Part shown: positions 1 through 9,156 of the stretch, piece by piece
Numbering within the stretch: the first letter of the stretch is position 1
Layout of the letters: every line of letters starts with the position of its first letter
Source: Muribaculaceae bacterium
Lineage (GTDB): Bacteria; Bacteroidota; Bacteroidia; Bacteroidales; Muribaculaceae
Reading direction: 5' to 3'
Length of the DNA: 64,000 nt
Assembly: GCA_023664185.1 (NCBI GenBank)
Contig: JAMPGA010000001.1
Span: 1,085,119-1,149,118, forward strand
Notes under the pieces: generated by a model
What the model was told of the DNA's origin: nothing
The model's database searches: none
What the model saw: only the letters and a program-made list of their open reading frames with translations
Position numbers and translations under genes: made by a program

Positions 1-37
1 TATTTATTTTAATGAAAGTCAATAAAATAAATATTAT

Positions 38-1213
38 TCAGCAAACCCTAATTAGGTCGAGAACCTTAGGCGCCAACTCGGCCACCTGATGGTGGGCAAA
101 ACCGCCGATGATCTCGCCATGCTCAATCTCGGTGGGAGGCGGACACTTCTGAGCATGGGCTATGAGCTCAGAGTAGTCTTTAGGAGCACCATCTTTTCCT
201 TCGGGGATATGGTGTGTGCCGGGCAAACCCACTACTCCGGTGGTATACACACGGTCGAGATAGGTGCAGTTTTTGCGAGGAGGCACTATACAGTTTGAAG
301 TGAAGAGAAAGACACCATTGAATGTCTCAAATTCGTCGGTCTGCTTCCACCAGGCATTGCCGTAATTGCCGGCAAAATGCGGATACTTCTTGAAGTAGGG
401 ATAATACTGTCCGGGGAGCATCTCAGAGTGGGTGTATACGTCTACCCCCTTGTCCTTGGTTTGCTCCAGAAGCTCTTCCAGATCCTTCAGATCATGGCCG
501 CTTATGAGAATACCGGGCCTGTTGCGCACGCCGATATCTACCTTTGTGATTTCGGGGTTGCCATAGGTCTCTGTGTTGGCCTTGTCGAGCAAAGCCATCA
601 CCTTGATGCCACCTTCGCCCACATTGAGCACCAGCGAGAAGAGCTCGTCAACCGAAGCGTCACACCGTGCTGTCTCGGCCATAGCATTCTCTATTATGGC
701 ATACACGTCCTTATCCTCATATCCAAGATTGCAGGCATGACGTGCGTAGGCCGCCATACCCTTGCTGCCATAGATGGCCAGCTCTTTAAGTCCGCGGATA
801 TCTTCGTTTTTTTCTGCAAGTACGCCGGTAAAAGGCTCGGTCTTTTCGTAGTCGGCCGGAGTGGCTTGAAACTCTACGGCAGGATTGTCGGGCAACTCGA
901 TTCCCTGTTTCTTGGCTGTGCCTGCAAGGATGTTTTTAATCTCAAACGCTCGGGTTATGTAACGGTCGAGCATATCGTTGTCAAAGTTGGCATTTGTGAT
1001 TGTTGTGAACAATGCATCCACCACAAATCGGCTCGCCTCGTCGGAGGGCTCGTCTTTCTCACGCAGAGCACGGTTTATCAGACTTATTCCCTTCACGGCA
1101 TAGAGCAGTAGATCCATGCGGGCCGATGTTTCAGGCTTTTTACCACATACGCCAAGAATATTGCACCCTTTTCCGCGTGCTGTCTCCTGACACTGGTAGC
1201 AGAACATTTCCAT
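38..1213 (-). pseudogene. hcp: Hydroxylamine reductase / hybrid cluster protein, 3'-truncated
   Basis: Hcp proteins carry a [4Fe-4S] cluster and a hybrid Fe-S-O cluster and act on NO or hydroxylamine in anaerobes. The N-terminus has the family cysteine set (C5, C8, C17, C23 in MFCYQC...GC...GVC). The first hybrid-cluster ligands are present: His in SGHDL, Glu in THSEMLPG, Cys in SNCIVPP. Family members are about 540-550 residues; this frame stops at 391, just after GGFAHHQVAELAPKVLDLI. The region that should follow, with the last cysteines (AGCDG, TAGC, GQC motifs) and the distal Glu, is absent. Bases 1-37 beyond the stop are AT-rich and do not continue the protein in any frame. It cannot assemble a normal hybrid cluster and is probably a broken gene or an assembly breakpoint. 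A start two codons later (MFCYQC) is also possible. Confidence 0.85.
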
Positions 1214-1270
1214 AACGGTTTGTTTAGGTTAGACTTCATATTTTAGATTATACCTTCTAAACAAACAGTT
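1214..1270. repeat. Inverted repeat between hcp and DUF488 gene
   Basis: The arm at 1214-1227 (AACGGTTTGTTTAG) is answered at 1257-1270 (CTAAACAAACAGTT), 14-base arms with one mismatch and a 29-base AT-rich centre. It starts directly at the hcp start codon and lies in the divergent promoter region. It could be an operator for a dimeric regulator or a hairpin in the hcp leader. I see no convincing TAnnTTTG element on either strand here. Confidence 0.6.
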
Positions 1271-1310
1271 GCGGGATTTGTTGAAATGTTATAACTAAAT
1301 TAACATTAAC

Positions 1311-1679
1311 ATGTCTACCATCTACTACACAAAACGGGCTTACGATGATCCCGAGCCCACTGAGGCCGACGGATACCGAGTGTATGCCGATCGACTCTGG
1401 CCACGCGGACTCTCGCATGCCACGTTCCATTATGATCTTTGGGCAAAGGATATCGCCCCATCCACCGAGCTTCGTGAATGGTTTCATGCCGACCCTGATG
1501 GACGTTGGAGTGAGTTTGAAAGCCGCTATGAGGAGGAGCTTAGGGAAAATCCACAATTCGAGGCTCTACACAAAGAATTGTCGACACATCCCGTGGTGAC
1601 GCTTCTCTACTCCTCTCACGACCATGACCACAACAATGTCGTGGTTCTGAAAAAGATGCTCGAGAAGCCTCTATCTTGA
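1311..1679 (+). CDS. DUF488 family protein (YeaO-like)
   Basis: A 122-residue protein matching the DUF488/YeaO family in length and motifs: DGYRVYADRLWPRG near residue 20 and DIAPSTELREWFHADP near residue 48, followed by a short helical part and a C-terminal strand (VVTLLYSSHDHDHN). The biochemical role of the family is not established. It is the only plus-strand gene in the first 2.8 kb. Its last nine bases overlap the end of the convergent TSCPD gene, so there is no room for a terminator between them. Confidence 0.8.
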   Translation: MSTIYYTKRAYDDPEPTEADGYRVYADRLWPRGLSHATFHYDLWAKDIAPSTELREWFHADPDGRWSEFESRYEEELRENPQFEALHKELSTHPVVTLLYSSHDHDHNNVVVLKKMLEKPLS

Positions 1680-1919
1680 CAAAATAGAGTCAATGGCCTG
1701 AGCCAGCTGATCGGGGCATGAGGTTGTCTTGGTGCCACACTGTATGCCCGTCAGTCGGTTTCTGACCTCGGTGGCATCCATGCCGCGCACCAGCGAGCAG
1801 ATGCCCTTGAGGTTACCGTTGCAGCCGCCTTGCACACTCACATTTGTGATCACACCGTCCTCAATTTCAATCTCCATCTGTTTGGAGCAAACACCCTGAG
1901 GAATATAGGTATATTTCAT
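1671..1919 (-). CDS. TSCPD domain protein (TIGR03905-like)
   Basis: An 82-residue cysteine-containing protein ending in the signature TTSCPDQLAQAI (SCPD at 67-70), with further cysteines at 11, 33, 41 and 61 (GGCNGN, KGICSL, QCGTK). This is the small stand-alone TSCPD family; the related domain occurs at the C-terminus of some B12-dependent ribonucleotide reductases, where the cysteines are thought to bind metal. The function of the small form is unknown. Its start overlaps the plsC stop by four bases, so the two are probably cotranscribed and translationally coupled. Confidence 0.8.
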   Translation of the reverse strand: MKYTYIPQGVCSKQMEIEIEDGVITNVSVQGGCNGNLKGICSLVRGMDATEVRNRLTGIQCGTKTTSCPDQLAQAIDSILSR

Positions 1920-2644
1920 TTCTTCTGAGTTTTCAAAGGTTTTTCGATTATATCGTGTATGCCTCGGGCAGTTAGCTCGAGGTCGGAGCCGAAGTCTGAG
2001 AATTTCATCGGTGGATGAACCGTCAGCGTTATCACACCCGGATTGGGAAGATATCGCCAGCGGGGCATAACCTTGAAGGCGCCGTCAATGGTAAGGGGCA
2101 CTATGGGCAGATCGAACTCCTGGGCCAGCTTGAAGGCTCCGCGTTTGAAGGGACGCATACTTCCATCCCACGAACGGGCACCCTCGGGAAAAATCACAAG
2201 CGACATTCCGGCTCCCAGAATGCGCTCGGCTTCGTTCATGGTGCGCCGTGTAGCCGAGGGGGTGGAATTGTCGACAAATATCTGCTTTGACCATTGGCAT
2301 GCCCATCCCACAGCCGGAATGCGCCGAAGGCTCGACTTCATCATCCACCTGAAGTTGTGCCCCAAATAGCCATAGATGGTAAATATATCATAGGCGCTCT
2401 GATGATTGGCCACAAAGACATAGCTGGTGTCGCGGTCTATCTTGGCCTCGCGCACCACCTTGACTTTAACAAAATTGAGCCAGCAGAACAGGCGCGACCA
2501 GTATATCTCAGGGTAATATCCCCAACACTTGCCATAGCCGCAGGCCGAACCTGCCACCGTGATGACAGCGGTGAGCACAGTGGCCACGATTATCAGTGGA
2601 CACATTATCAATATCTGATACAATCGGAAAAGAAAAAGAAGCAT
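1916..2644 (-). CDS. plsC: 1-acyl-sn-glycerol-3-phosphate acyltransferase
   Basis: It acylates lysophosphatidic acid to phosphatidic acid in membrane phospholipid synthesis. The catalytic HX4D motif is clear (NHQSAYD, about residues 80-86), as are FPEGARSWDG and the later IVPLTIDGAFKV block. An N-terminal hydrophobic segment anchors it in the inner membrane. The frame is open to an ATG at 2698 (260 residues), but a good minus-strand -7 element (TAAATTTG, 2669-2676) sits inside that extension. The shorter start (MLLFLFRLYQ) also fits the family's usual N-terminus, so I prefer 2644 and 242 residues. It is followed directly by the TSCPD gene. Confidence 0.88.
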   Translation of the reverse strand: MLLFLFRLYQILIMCPLIIVATVLTAVITVAGSACGYGKCWGYYPEIYWSRLFCWLNFVKVKVVREAKIDRDTSYVFVANHQSAYDIFTIYGYLGHNFRWMMKSSLRRIPAVGWACQWSKQIFVDNSTPSATRRTMNEAERILGAGMSLVIFPEGARSWDGSMRPFKRGAFKLAQEFDLPIVPLTIDGAFKVMPRWRYLPNPGVITLTVHPPMKFSDFGSDLELTARGIHDIIEKPLKTQKK

Positions 2645-2668
2645 AAGTATCGAGTGTTTGCGATGACG

Positions 2669-2676
2669 CAAATTTA
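2669..2676 (-). promoter_or_regulatory. Candidate -7 promoter element for plsC
   Basis: Reads TAAATTTG on the minus strand, the Bacteroidetes -7 consensus TAnnTTTG, about 25 bases before the proposed plsC ATG at 2644. No good TTTG is seen at the -33 position. Confidence 0.5.
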
Positions 2677-2718
2677 CAACATATTTTTTAAAATTCATTA
2701 TGGAAATTTTTCTTTAAA

Positions 2719-2750
2719 TTTGCTCAAGCCGTGGATTTGCATTAACTTTG
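2719..2750 (+). promoter_or_regulatory. Promoter of frdCAB
   Basis: TTTG at 2719-2722, 20 bases, then TAACTTTG at 2743-2750: a full match to the Bacteroidetes -33/-7 promoter. It implies a 5' leader of roughly 90 bases before the frdC start at 2850. Confidence 0.8.
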
Positions 2751-2849
2751 CAAAGCAAAAGGGCTCAGAAGCCGCATTTGCATAGGTACAGCAATCAACG
2801 ATAACAATTTTTCCAAATACTCAATCAATTAAATCTACCATCAACTACT

Positions 2850-3689
2850 ATGTGGTTAACATGCTCATCTATAGGACGCAAGCTTGTGATGGCTATCACA
2901 GGTATCTGCCTTGTCCTATTTGTCACGTTTCACTGTCTGATGAACGCAGTGGCTATCTTCTGGCCGTCGGGCTACAATGCGGTCTGTGAATTTCTCGGCG
3001 CCAACTGGTATGCACTCATCGCTACCGTCGGTCTGGCCGCTCTTGTTGTGATTCACATCGTTTATGCTACCTGGCTCACCATCCAGAACCGCCGTGCACG
3101 CGGCAACGACCGCTATGAGGTCAAGTCGGTGCCTCCCGGTGTGGAATGGTCGTCGCAGAACATGCTCGTTCTCGGCATCGTGGTTCTTGCTTTCCTCGTG
3201 ATCCACATGATTCAGTTCTGGTCGAAAATGCAGCTCGCCGAAATCATGCACTGCGACTACGTGTACAACGGTGTGGCCGTCAATCCCGCTGCCGGCACTC
3301 TCTTCCTCCACATAGCTTTCTCACAGGTTTGGACTCCGATAGTATACATCATCGGTTTCATAGCTCTCTGGTTCCACATGAACCACGGTTTCTGGTCGAT
3401 GATGCAGACTGTGGGCTGGGACAACGATATCTGGATGAAGCGCCTCAAAAGCGTCGGCTGCTGGTGGACATCAATCGTGGTGGCTCTCTTTATCGCCGAG
3501 GCTGTAGTGTTTACAGTGCGTGCCCATACCACCGACTTCAACGCCCAGTATAACGCATATGCTCTCACTGAAGAGGTATGCGAGGGGACTCCCTGCGCCG
3601 GCACTCCCTGCGCCGGCACCCCCTGCACCAACTCACTCCCCTGCGTCAACGCCGGTTGTGTAAACCCCGAGTGCCCCACCAACAACTGA
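2850..3689 (+). CDS. frdC: Fumarate reductase/succinate dehydrogenase cytochrome b subunit
   Basis: Membrane anchor of the diheme quinol:fumarate reductase, which passes electrons from menaquinol to FrdAB at the inner membrane. It has five hydrophobic spans typical of the Bacteroides/Wolinella b-type subunit, with histidines placed to bind the two hemes ([30 protein letters not shown]). At 279 residues it is longer than I expect for the family. The extra part is a C-terminal tail of about 37 residues with seven cysteines, built partly from a repeated GTPCA unit (DNA repeat at 3585-3629). It is followed by frdA after 49 bases. Confidence 0.93.
   Translation: MWLTCSSIGRKLVMAITGICLVLFVTFHCLMNAVAIFWPSGYNAVCEFLGANWYALIATVGLAALVVIHIVYATWLTIQNRRARGNDRYEVKSVPPGVEWSSQNMLVLGIVVLAFLVIHMIQFWSKMQLAEIMHCDYVYNGVAVNPAAGTLFLHIAFSQVWTPIVYIIGFIALWFHMNHGFWSMMQTVGWDNDIWMKRLKSVGCWWTSIVVALFIAEAVVFTVRAHTTDFNAQYNAYALTEEVCEGTPCAGTPCAGTPCTNSLPCVNAGCVNPECPTNN
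3585..3629 (+). repeat. Three 15-bp tandem repeats in frdC
   Basis: Units GGGACTCCCTGCGCC, GGCACTCCCTGCGCC and GGCACCCCCTGCACC lie head to tail and in frame, encoding [10 protein letters not shown] and GTPCT. Near-identical units of a multiple of three could expand or contract by slippage without breaking the frame. Confidence 0.9.
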
Positions 3690-3738
3690 TCCAATCCCCT
3701 TCAATTCATATTCACCCACATCACACCATTCCAAAGAT

Positions 3739-5766
3739 ATGGCAGACTTAAAGAATCTCGAGGGGATGATTGACTCTACCCCCATCATGAAGGATTTCGC
3801 CGACATCGAATCGTCGAAGCTCCCTGAATACCAGATCGACTCCAAGATTCCTGAAGGCCCCCTCGCCCAGAAATGGACCAACTACAAGGCTCACCAGAAG
3901 CTCGTAAACCCCGCCAACAAACGCAACCTCGACATCATCGTGGTGGGCACAGGTCTGGCAGGTGCATCGGCTGCTTCAACTCTGGCTGAGCTCGGTTTCA
4001 ACGTATACAACTTCTGCATCCAGGATTCACCCCGCCGCGCTCACTCCATCGCTGCACAGGGTGGTATCAATGCTGCCAAGGACTATCAGAATGACGGCGA
4101 CTCGGTTTATCGTCTGTTCTACGACACAATCAAGGGCGGTGACTTCCGCTCACGCGAGGCCAACGTTTATCGTCTGGCCGAGGTGTCAAACAACATCATC
4201 GACCAGTGTGTAGCTCAGGGCGTTCCCTTCGCACGCGAATACGGCGGTCTGCTTGCCAACCGCTCATTCGGCGGCGCACAGGTATCTCGTACATTCTACG
4301 CCAAAGGTCAGACCGGTCAGCAGCTGCTGCTGGGCGCCTACTCCTCACTCAACCGTCAGATCAACAAGGGTCAGGTTCGCTCGTTCAACCGTCGTGAGAT
4401 GATGGATATCGTCCTCATCGACGGCCGTGCACGCGGCATCATCGTGCGCAACCTCATCACAGGCGAGCTCGAGCGCTATGCCGCTCACGCCGTGGTGCTT
4501 GCCACCGGTGGTTATGGCCGCGCCTTCTTCCTCTCAACCAACGCCATGGGATGCAACGGCTCTGCCGCCATCCAGGCCTTCAAGAAGGGTGCTTATCTGG
4601 CCAATCTCGCCTTCACACAGATCCACCCCACATGTATCCCCGTGCATGGTGAGGATCAGTCGAAGCTCACTCTGATGTCGGAGTCGCTCCGCAACGACGG
4701 CCGCATCTGGGTGCCCAAGAAGAAAGAAGATGCCGAGGCTATCCGCGCAGGCAAGAAGAAACCCACCGATATCCCCGATGAGGATCGCGACTTCTATCTG
4801 GAGCGCCGCTATCCAGCATTCGGCAACCTCTGTCCCCGCGACATAGCAAGCCGTGCAGCCAAAGAGCGCTGCGACGCCGGCTATGGCGTAGGCACAGGTA
4901 ACGCCGTATACCTCGACTTCAAATATGCCATCGACCGTCTGGGCGAGAATGTCGTGCGCGACCGCTACGGCAACCTCTTCGACATGTATCAGATGATCTC
5001 TGACGACAACCCCTACGAGACCCCGATGATGATCTTCCCCGCCTCTCACTACACCATGGGCGGCATCTGGGTAGACTACGAGCTCCAGACCTCGATCCCC
5101 GGTCTCTTCGCCATCGGCGAGTGCAACTTCTCAGACCACGGTGCAAACCGCCTCGGTGCTTCGGCTCTGATGCAGGGTCTTGCCGACGGTTATTTCGTCA
5201 TTCCCTACACCATGCAGAACTACCTGAGCGACCAGATCAAGGTGCCCCACTTCAAGACCGACACCAAGGAATTTGACGAGGCCGAGAAGGGCGTGCGCGA
5301 GCGCATTGAGAAACTCATGGCCATAAAGGGTACCAAGAGCCCCGACCAGATCCACAAGAAGCTGGGTCACGTGATGTGGAATCTCGTGGGTATGGGCCGC
5401 ACACTCCAGGGTCTTGTCAAAGCCATCGACGAGATCGAAGAAGTTAAGAAGGAATTCTACACTGACCTGCGCATCGTGGGCAACGCCAACGACCTCAACC
5501 AGGAGCTCGAAAAGGCACTCCGCCTGGAGGACTTCCTCGTGATAGCCAAGATGATGGCAATCGACGCCCTCAACCGCAACGAAAGCTGCGGCGCACACTT
5601 CCGCGAAGAGTATCAGCTGGCCGACGGCGAAGCTGCCCGCAACGACAAGGACTACATGTATGTGTCGTGCTGGAAGTATACCGGCGACAACGAGAAGCCC
5701 ATTCTTCTCAAAGAGCCTCTCAACTACACCGAGATCAAGGTTCAGACCCGCAACTACAAGTCGTAA
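3739..5766 (+). CDS. frdA: Fumarate reductase/succinate dehydrogenase flavoprotein subunit
   Basis: Catalytic subunit that interconverts fumarate and succinate using covalently bound FAD. Visible features are the dinucleotide fold ([15 protein letters not shown], about 64-78), the flavin-linking histidine region ([15 protein letters not shown]), the substrate loop IHPTCIP, the CPRDIASR arginine motif, and the C-terminal FAD block ([19 protein letters not shown]). It has 675 residues; the conserved core begins near residue 33 ([14 protein letters not shown]), so the first 30 or so residues are an extension. It lies between frdC and frdB in one operon. In a fermenting Bacteroidales the physiological direction is most likely fumarate to succinate. 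Confidence 0.95.
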   Translation: MADLKNLEGMIDSTPIMKDFADIESSKLPEYQIDSKIPEGPLAQKWTNYKAHQKLVNPANKRNLDIIVVGTGLAGASAASTLAELGFNVYNFCIQDSPRRAHSIAAQGGINAAKDYQNDGDSVYRLFYDTIKGGDFRSREANVYRLAEVSNNIIDQCVAQGVPFAREYGGLLANRSFGGAQVSRTFYAKGQTGQQLLLGAYSSLNRQINKGQVRSFNRREMMDIVLIDGRARGIIVRNLITGELERYAAHAVVLATGGYGRAFFLSTNAMGCNGSAAIQAFKKGAYLANLAFTQIHPTCIPVHGEDQSKLTLMSESLRNDGRIWVPKKKEDAEAIRAGKKKPTDIPDEDRDFYLERRYPAFGNLCPRDIASRAAKERCDAGYGVGTGNAVYLDFKYAIDRLGENVVRDRYGNLFDMYQMISDDNPYETPMMIFPASHYTMGGIWVDYELQTSIPGLFAIGECNFSDHGANRLGASALMQGLADGYFVIPYTMQNYLSDQIKVPHFKTDTKEFDEAEKGVRERIEKLMAIKGTKSPDQIHKKLGHVMWNLVGMGRTLQGLVKAIDEIEEVKKEFYTDLRIVGNANDLNQELEKALRLEDFLVIAKMMAIDALNRNESCGAHFREEYQLADGEAARNDKDYMYVSCWKYTGDNEKPILLKEPLNYTEIKVQTRNYKS

Positions 5767-5810
5767 TACTCCCCACTCCAACAACCACTTTCTAAACAGA
5801 AAATCAGACA

Positions 5811-6566
5811 ATGGAACACAATATAAATGTAAACCTCAAGATTTGGCGTCAGCGTGGTCCCAAGGAGCCCGGGGCGTTTCAGAACTACCGAGTGGAAAAC
5901 GTCTCGACCGGAAGCTCGTTCCTCGAGATGCTAGACATGCTCAACCAGCAGCTCGTAGAGAAGGGCGAAGAGCCAGTTGTCTTCGACAGCGACTGCCGTG
6001 AGGGCATCTGTGGCATGTGCTCGCTCTATATCAACGGCCATCCCCACGGCCCCGTGCAGGGCATCACAACATGCCAGCTCCACATGCGCAAATTCAAAAA
6101 CGAGGACACCATCACCATTGAGCCCTGGCGCTCGGCTGCATTCCCCATCGTGCGCGATCTTATGGTGAACCGCAACGCCTTCGACCAGATTCAGCAGGCC
6201 GGCGGTTATGTATCCATCAACTGCGGCGGTGCTCCCGACGCCAACAATCTCCCCATCTCCAAGGAGGTTGCCGACATGGCCATGGACTCAGCCACCTGTA
6301 TCGGATGTGGCGCTTGTGTGGCTGCCTGCAAAAACGGCTCGGCCATGCTCTTCGTGTCGGCCAAGGTGAGCCAGTTTGCTCTCCTGCCCCAGGGCCAGGT
6401 GGAGCGCGCACGCCGTGCCCGCGCCATGGTGAGAAAGATGGACGAACTCGGATTCGGCAACTGCACCAACACCGGTGCCTGCCAGGCCGAGTGTCCAAAA
6501 AACATCTCGATCAGCAACATCGCCCGACTGAACCGCGAGTTTATCAAAGCCAAACTGGCCGATTGA
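5811..6566 (+). CDS. frdB: Fumarate reductase/succinate dehydrogenase iron-sulfur subunit
   Basis: Carries electrons from the cytochrome b subunit to the flavoprotein. The N-terminal ferredoxin fold has the [2Fe-2S] cysteines in [10 protein letters not shown] and TTCQLH. The C-terminal part has [13 protein letters not shown] and [13 protein letters not shown] for the two further clusters. At 251 residues it is normal for the family. It follows frdA after 44 bases and ends 25 bases before a strong terminator, so frdCAB forms a closed transcription unit. Confidence 0.95.
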   Translation: MEHNINVNLKIWRQRGPKEPGAFQNYRVENVSTGSSFLEMLDMLNQQLVEKGEEPVVFDSDCREGICGMCSLYINGHPHGPVQGITTCQLHMRKFKNEDTITIEPWRSAAFPIVRDLMVNRNAFDQIQQAGGYVSINCGGAPDANNLPISKEVADMAMDSATCIGCGACVAACKNGSAMLFVSAKVSQFALLPQGQVERARRARAMVRKMDELGFGNCTNTGACQAECPKNISISNIARLNREFIKAKLAD

Positions 6567-6591
6567 TAAAGTTATAAAACACTCCTATTCA

Positions 6592-6625
6592 AGCCGTCTC
6601 CACACGCGCGTGGAGACGGCTTTTT
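6592..6625 (+). terminator. Rho-independent terminator of frdCAB
   Basis: A perfect 12-base stem, AGCCGTCTCCAC (6592-6603) with GTGGAGACGGCT (6610-6621), a six-base loop, and a T run at 6621-6625. Confidence 0.92.
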
Positions 6626-6637
6626 CAAGAAAATAAT

Positions 6638-9091
6638 ATGATATTCCCTGAAAAGACCGAATCGAAAATCGGATTTGACATCGTGAGAAACCAGATACTC
6701 GGGCGTTGCAGATGTGACGGCTCGCGTCGGCTGTGCACCGAGATGTCATACATGACCGATTTCAAAGCCATATCCTCATCGCTCGAAGCCGTGGCCGAGA
6801 TGGCCGCAGCAGCATCGAGCGAGGAATCTGTGCCCCTGTCAGGGATAAACGATATAGATGCATCTCTCTCACTGCTGAAGGTGCCCGGCACGTTTCTTGA
6901 GATAAAAGATTTGCTGAAAGTGCGCCGGATGCTGCGCTGTTTCAGTGAGGTGAGCGCATTTTTCAGCCGTAACCGCAACGAGTCCGGACAAACCCCTTAC
7001 CCACGACTCTCGGCCATTGCCGAGCCTCTACAATCCGTTCCAACCACCCCGGCCGCAGCCATAGACCGAGCCATCGACGAGAGCACCGGAATGGTCAAGG
7101 ACAATGCTTCCCCAACACTGGCAGATATCCGCCAGAAGCTTCGCAGCATGTCGGGCAGAGTCAACTCCATATTGCGCAGAGTGCTTTCATCTGCCATATC
7201 TCAGGGATACCTTGATGCCGACACAGTCCCCTCCATGCGCGACGGACGTCTGGTGATACCCGTCTCCCCGATGCACAAAAGGAAGATACAAGGCATCGTT
7301 CACGACGAGTCAGCCTCAGGCAAAACCATTTTTATCGAGCCTGCCGAAGTGGTGGAGGCAAACAATCAGACTCGCGAGCTGCAGATGGAAGAGCACCGCG
7401 AGATAATACGCATTCTCACCTCTATCGCCGATACACTGCGCCCCTCAGTGGCCGAACTGATGGACGCCGCATCCATTATCTATCTGCTCGATTTCATCAA
7501 TGCCAAGGCCACATATGCCCATATAGTAGGCGGTGTTATGCCCCATCTCCACGACAAGGAGGAACTGGAATGGTATCATGCCTGCCACCCGGCCCTGAAA
7601 CTGACGCTGGAGAAACAGGGTCGCGACATAGTGCCCATCGACATTACCCTCACACCTCAGAAACGTATTCTGGTCATCTCCGGCCCCAATGCCGGTGGCA
7701 AATCGGTGTGTCTGAAGACTGTAGGAACACTCCAATATATGGTGCAGTGCGGCATACTGCCTCCGGTTTACGAAAACTCACACTTCGGCATATTCAAGGA
7801 CATGTTTGTCGACATCGGCGACGATCAGTCCATTGAAGATGATCTTTCTACTTACAGCTCCCACCTGCGCAGCATGAAGTTTATGCTGCAGCATGGGCGT
7901 CGCTCCTCGCTGTTTCTCATCGATGAGATGGGCTCTGGTACTGAGCCGCAGATAGGCGGATCGCTGGCACAGGCCATCCTCTCCAGAATGAACGACGAGG
8001 GGATGTGGGGCATCGTGACCACCCACTATCAGAACCTCAAGCATTTTGCCGAAGATACCCCCGGGCTGGTGAACGGATCGATGCTCTACGACCGACATCT
8101 GATGCAGCCCATGTTTCGCCTCTCCATAGGCAATCCCGGAAGCTCGTTTGCAGTGGAGATAGCCCGCAAAATCGGTCTGCCTAAAGAGATTATCGACGAC
8201 GCCGAGAAGATTGTGGGCAGCGACTACATCAATCTCGACAAATATCTGCTCGACATCACCCGTGACAAACGGTATTGGGAAAACAAACGTGCCGAAATCC
8301 GAAAAAAAGAGAAGCAGATGGACGAAAAACTGGCTCAATACACCGAAGATGCCGAGTCGCTCAGGCAGAAACGCCGAGAGATAATAGAGGAAGCGCGCCA
8401 GGAAGCCCGAAAAATCATCGACGGATCTAACGCAGCCGTGGAGCGTACCATCGCCGAGATTAAAAACGCAAATGCCGAGCGCGAACGCACACAGGAAGCT
8501 CGAAGACGTCTGCGCGAGGAGAGAAAGGAACTGGAACACAGCACTAAGAAGTCGGGCAACAAGATGCTCGATAAAGCGCCGGTCAAGAAAAATACACGAA
8601 TCCGACAGCAAAATCCCGGTGTAATCCCCACCGAGATAAAACAGGGCACAAGAGTGAAGCTCGACGGCGGCGGAACCATAGGCACCGTCCTGGAGGTATC
8701 TGACAAAAACGCCATTGTGGCCTTCGGCAATCTCAAGACCACAGTTAAGATAGACCGCCTCACTCCCACCAACGCTCGCCCGGCCGAAGAGAAGAAGCCC
8801 AGCATAAGCATGTCGACTATAGACCAGGGCTATGACCGTCGACTGAATTTCAAACAGGAGATAGACCTCCGCGGCATGCGGGCCGACGAAGCCATCCAGG
8901 CTGTGACCTACTTCATCGACGATGCCATACGCTTCAGCGCCAACCGTGTGCGCATACTCCACGGCACCGGCACCGGCGCACTACGCCAGGCCGTCAGAGA
9001 ATACCTATCTACGGTTCCCGGCATTGCATCGTTCCACGACGAAGATGTTCGCTTCGGAGGGGCCGGTATCACAGTGGTAAACCTGAGTTGA
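6638..9091 (+). CDS. mutS2: MutS2 family endonuclease/ATPase with Smr domain
   Basis: MutS2 proteins are linked to suppression of homologous recombination and, in some bacteria, to rescue of collided ribosomes. The 817 residues show the MutS core and clamp helices, an ABC-type ATPase with Walker A (SGPNAGGKS, about residue 350) and Walker B/signature ([12 protein letters not shown]), a long charged coiled coil at about 530-640, a KOW-like strand region, and a C-terminal Smr nuclease domain with [10 protein letters not shown] and HGTGTGALR. The start lies 12 bases after the T run of the upstream terminator, so its promoter must overlap the end of frdB or the terminator. The promoter of the next gene begins immediately after its stop. 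Confidence 0.93.
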   Translation: MIFPEKTESKIGFDIVRNQILGRCRCDGSRRLCTEMSYMTDFKAISSSLEAVAEMAAAASSEESVPLSGINDIDASLSLLKVPGTFLEIKDLLKVRRMLRCFSEVSAFFSRNRNESGQTPYPRLSAIAEPLQSVPTTPAAAIDRAIDESTGMVKDNASPTLADIRQKLRSMSGRVNSILRRVLSSAISQGYLDADTVPSMRDGRLVIPVSPMHKRKIQGIVHDESASGKTIFIEPAEVVEANNQTRELQMEEHREIIRILTSIADTLRPSVAELMDAASIIYLLDFINAKATYAHIVGGVMPHLHDKEELEWYHACHPALKLTLEKQGRDIVPIDITLTPQKRILVISGPNAGGKSVCLKTVGTLQYMVQCGILPPVYENSHFGIFKDMFVDIGDDQSIEDDLSTYSSHLRSMKFMLQHGRRSSLFLIDEMGSGTEPQIGGSLAQAILSRMNDEGMWGIVTTHYQNLKHFAEDTPGLVNGSMLYDRHLMQPMFRLSIGNPGSSFAVEIARKIGLPKEIIDDAEKIVGSDYINLDKYLLDITRDKRYWENKRAEIRKKEKQMDEKLAQYTEDAESLRQKRREIIEEARQEARKIIDGSNAAVERTIAEIKNANAERERTQEARRRLREERKELEHSTKKSGNKMLDKAPVKKNTRIRQQNPGVIPTEIKQGTRVKLDGGGTIGTVLEVSDKNAIVAFGNLKTTVKIDRLTPTNARPAEEKKPSISMSTIDQGYDRRLNFKQEIDLRGMRADEAIQAVTYFIDDAIRFSANRVRILHGTGTGALRQAVREYLSTVPGIASFHDEDVRFGGAGITVVNLS

Positions 9092-9096
9092 AAATT

Positions 9097-9127
9097 TTTG
9101 AAGTTTACCGAATAAGTTGTAAATTTG
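9097..9127 (+). promoter_or_regulatory. Promoter of the fumarase gene
   Basis: TTTG at 9097-9100, 19 bases, then TAAATTTG at 9120-9127: an ideal Bacteroidetes promoter. It begins six bases after the mutS2 stop and lies inside an upstream extension of the fumarase frame, which supports the later start codon at 9157. Confidence 0.85.
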
Positions 9128-9156
9128 TAGTTGAAACGACAATAACAATCAACGCT

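Noticed and set aside
377..1111. 244-residue plus-strand open frame opposite hcp
   Set aside because: Antisense shadow of a recognised protein; its translation has no family features and no promoter.
1218..1266. Invertible promoter flanked by inverted repeats
   Set aside because: The enclosed 29 bases are too short to hold a full promoter, and no recombinase gene is nearby.
7778..8962. 394-residue minus-strand open frame opposite mutS2
   Set aside because: mutS2 motifs are complete on the plus strand over the same bases; the antisense translation is compositionally mirror-like and featureless.
9088..9156. Upstream start of fumarase at 9088
   Set aside because: This stretch contains a near-perfect promoter, and the family N-terminus starts at 9157.
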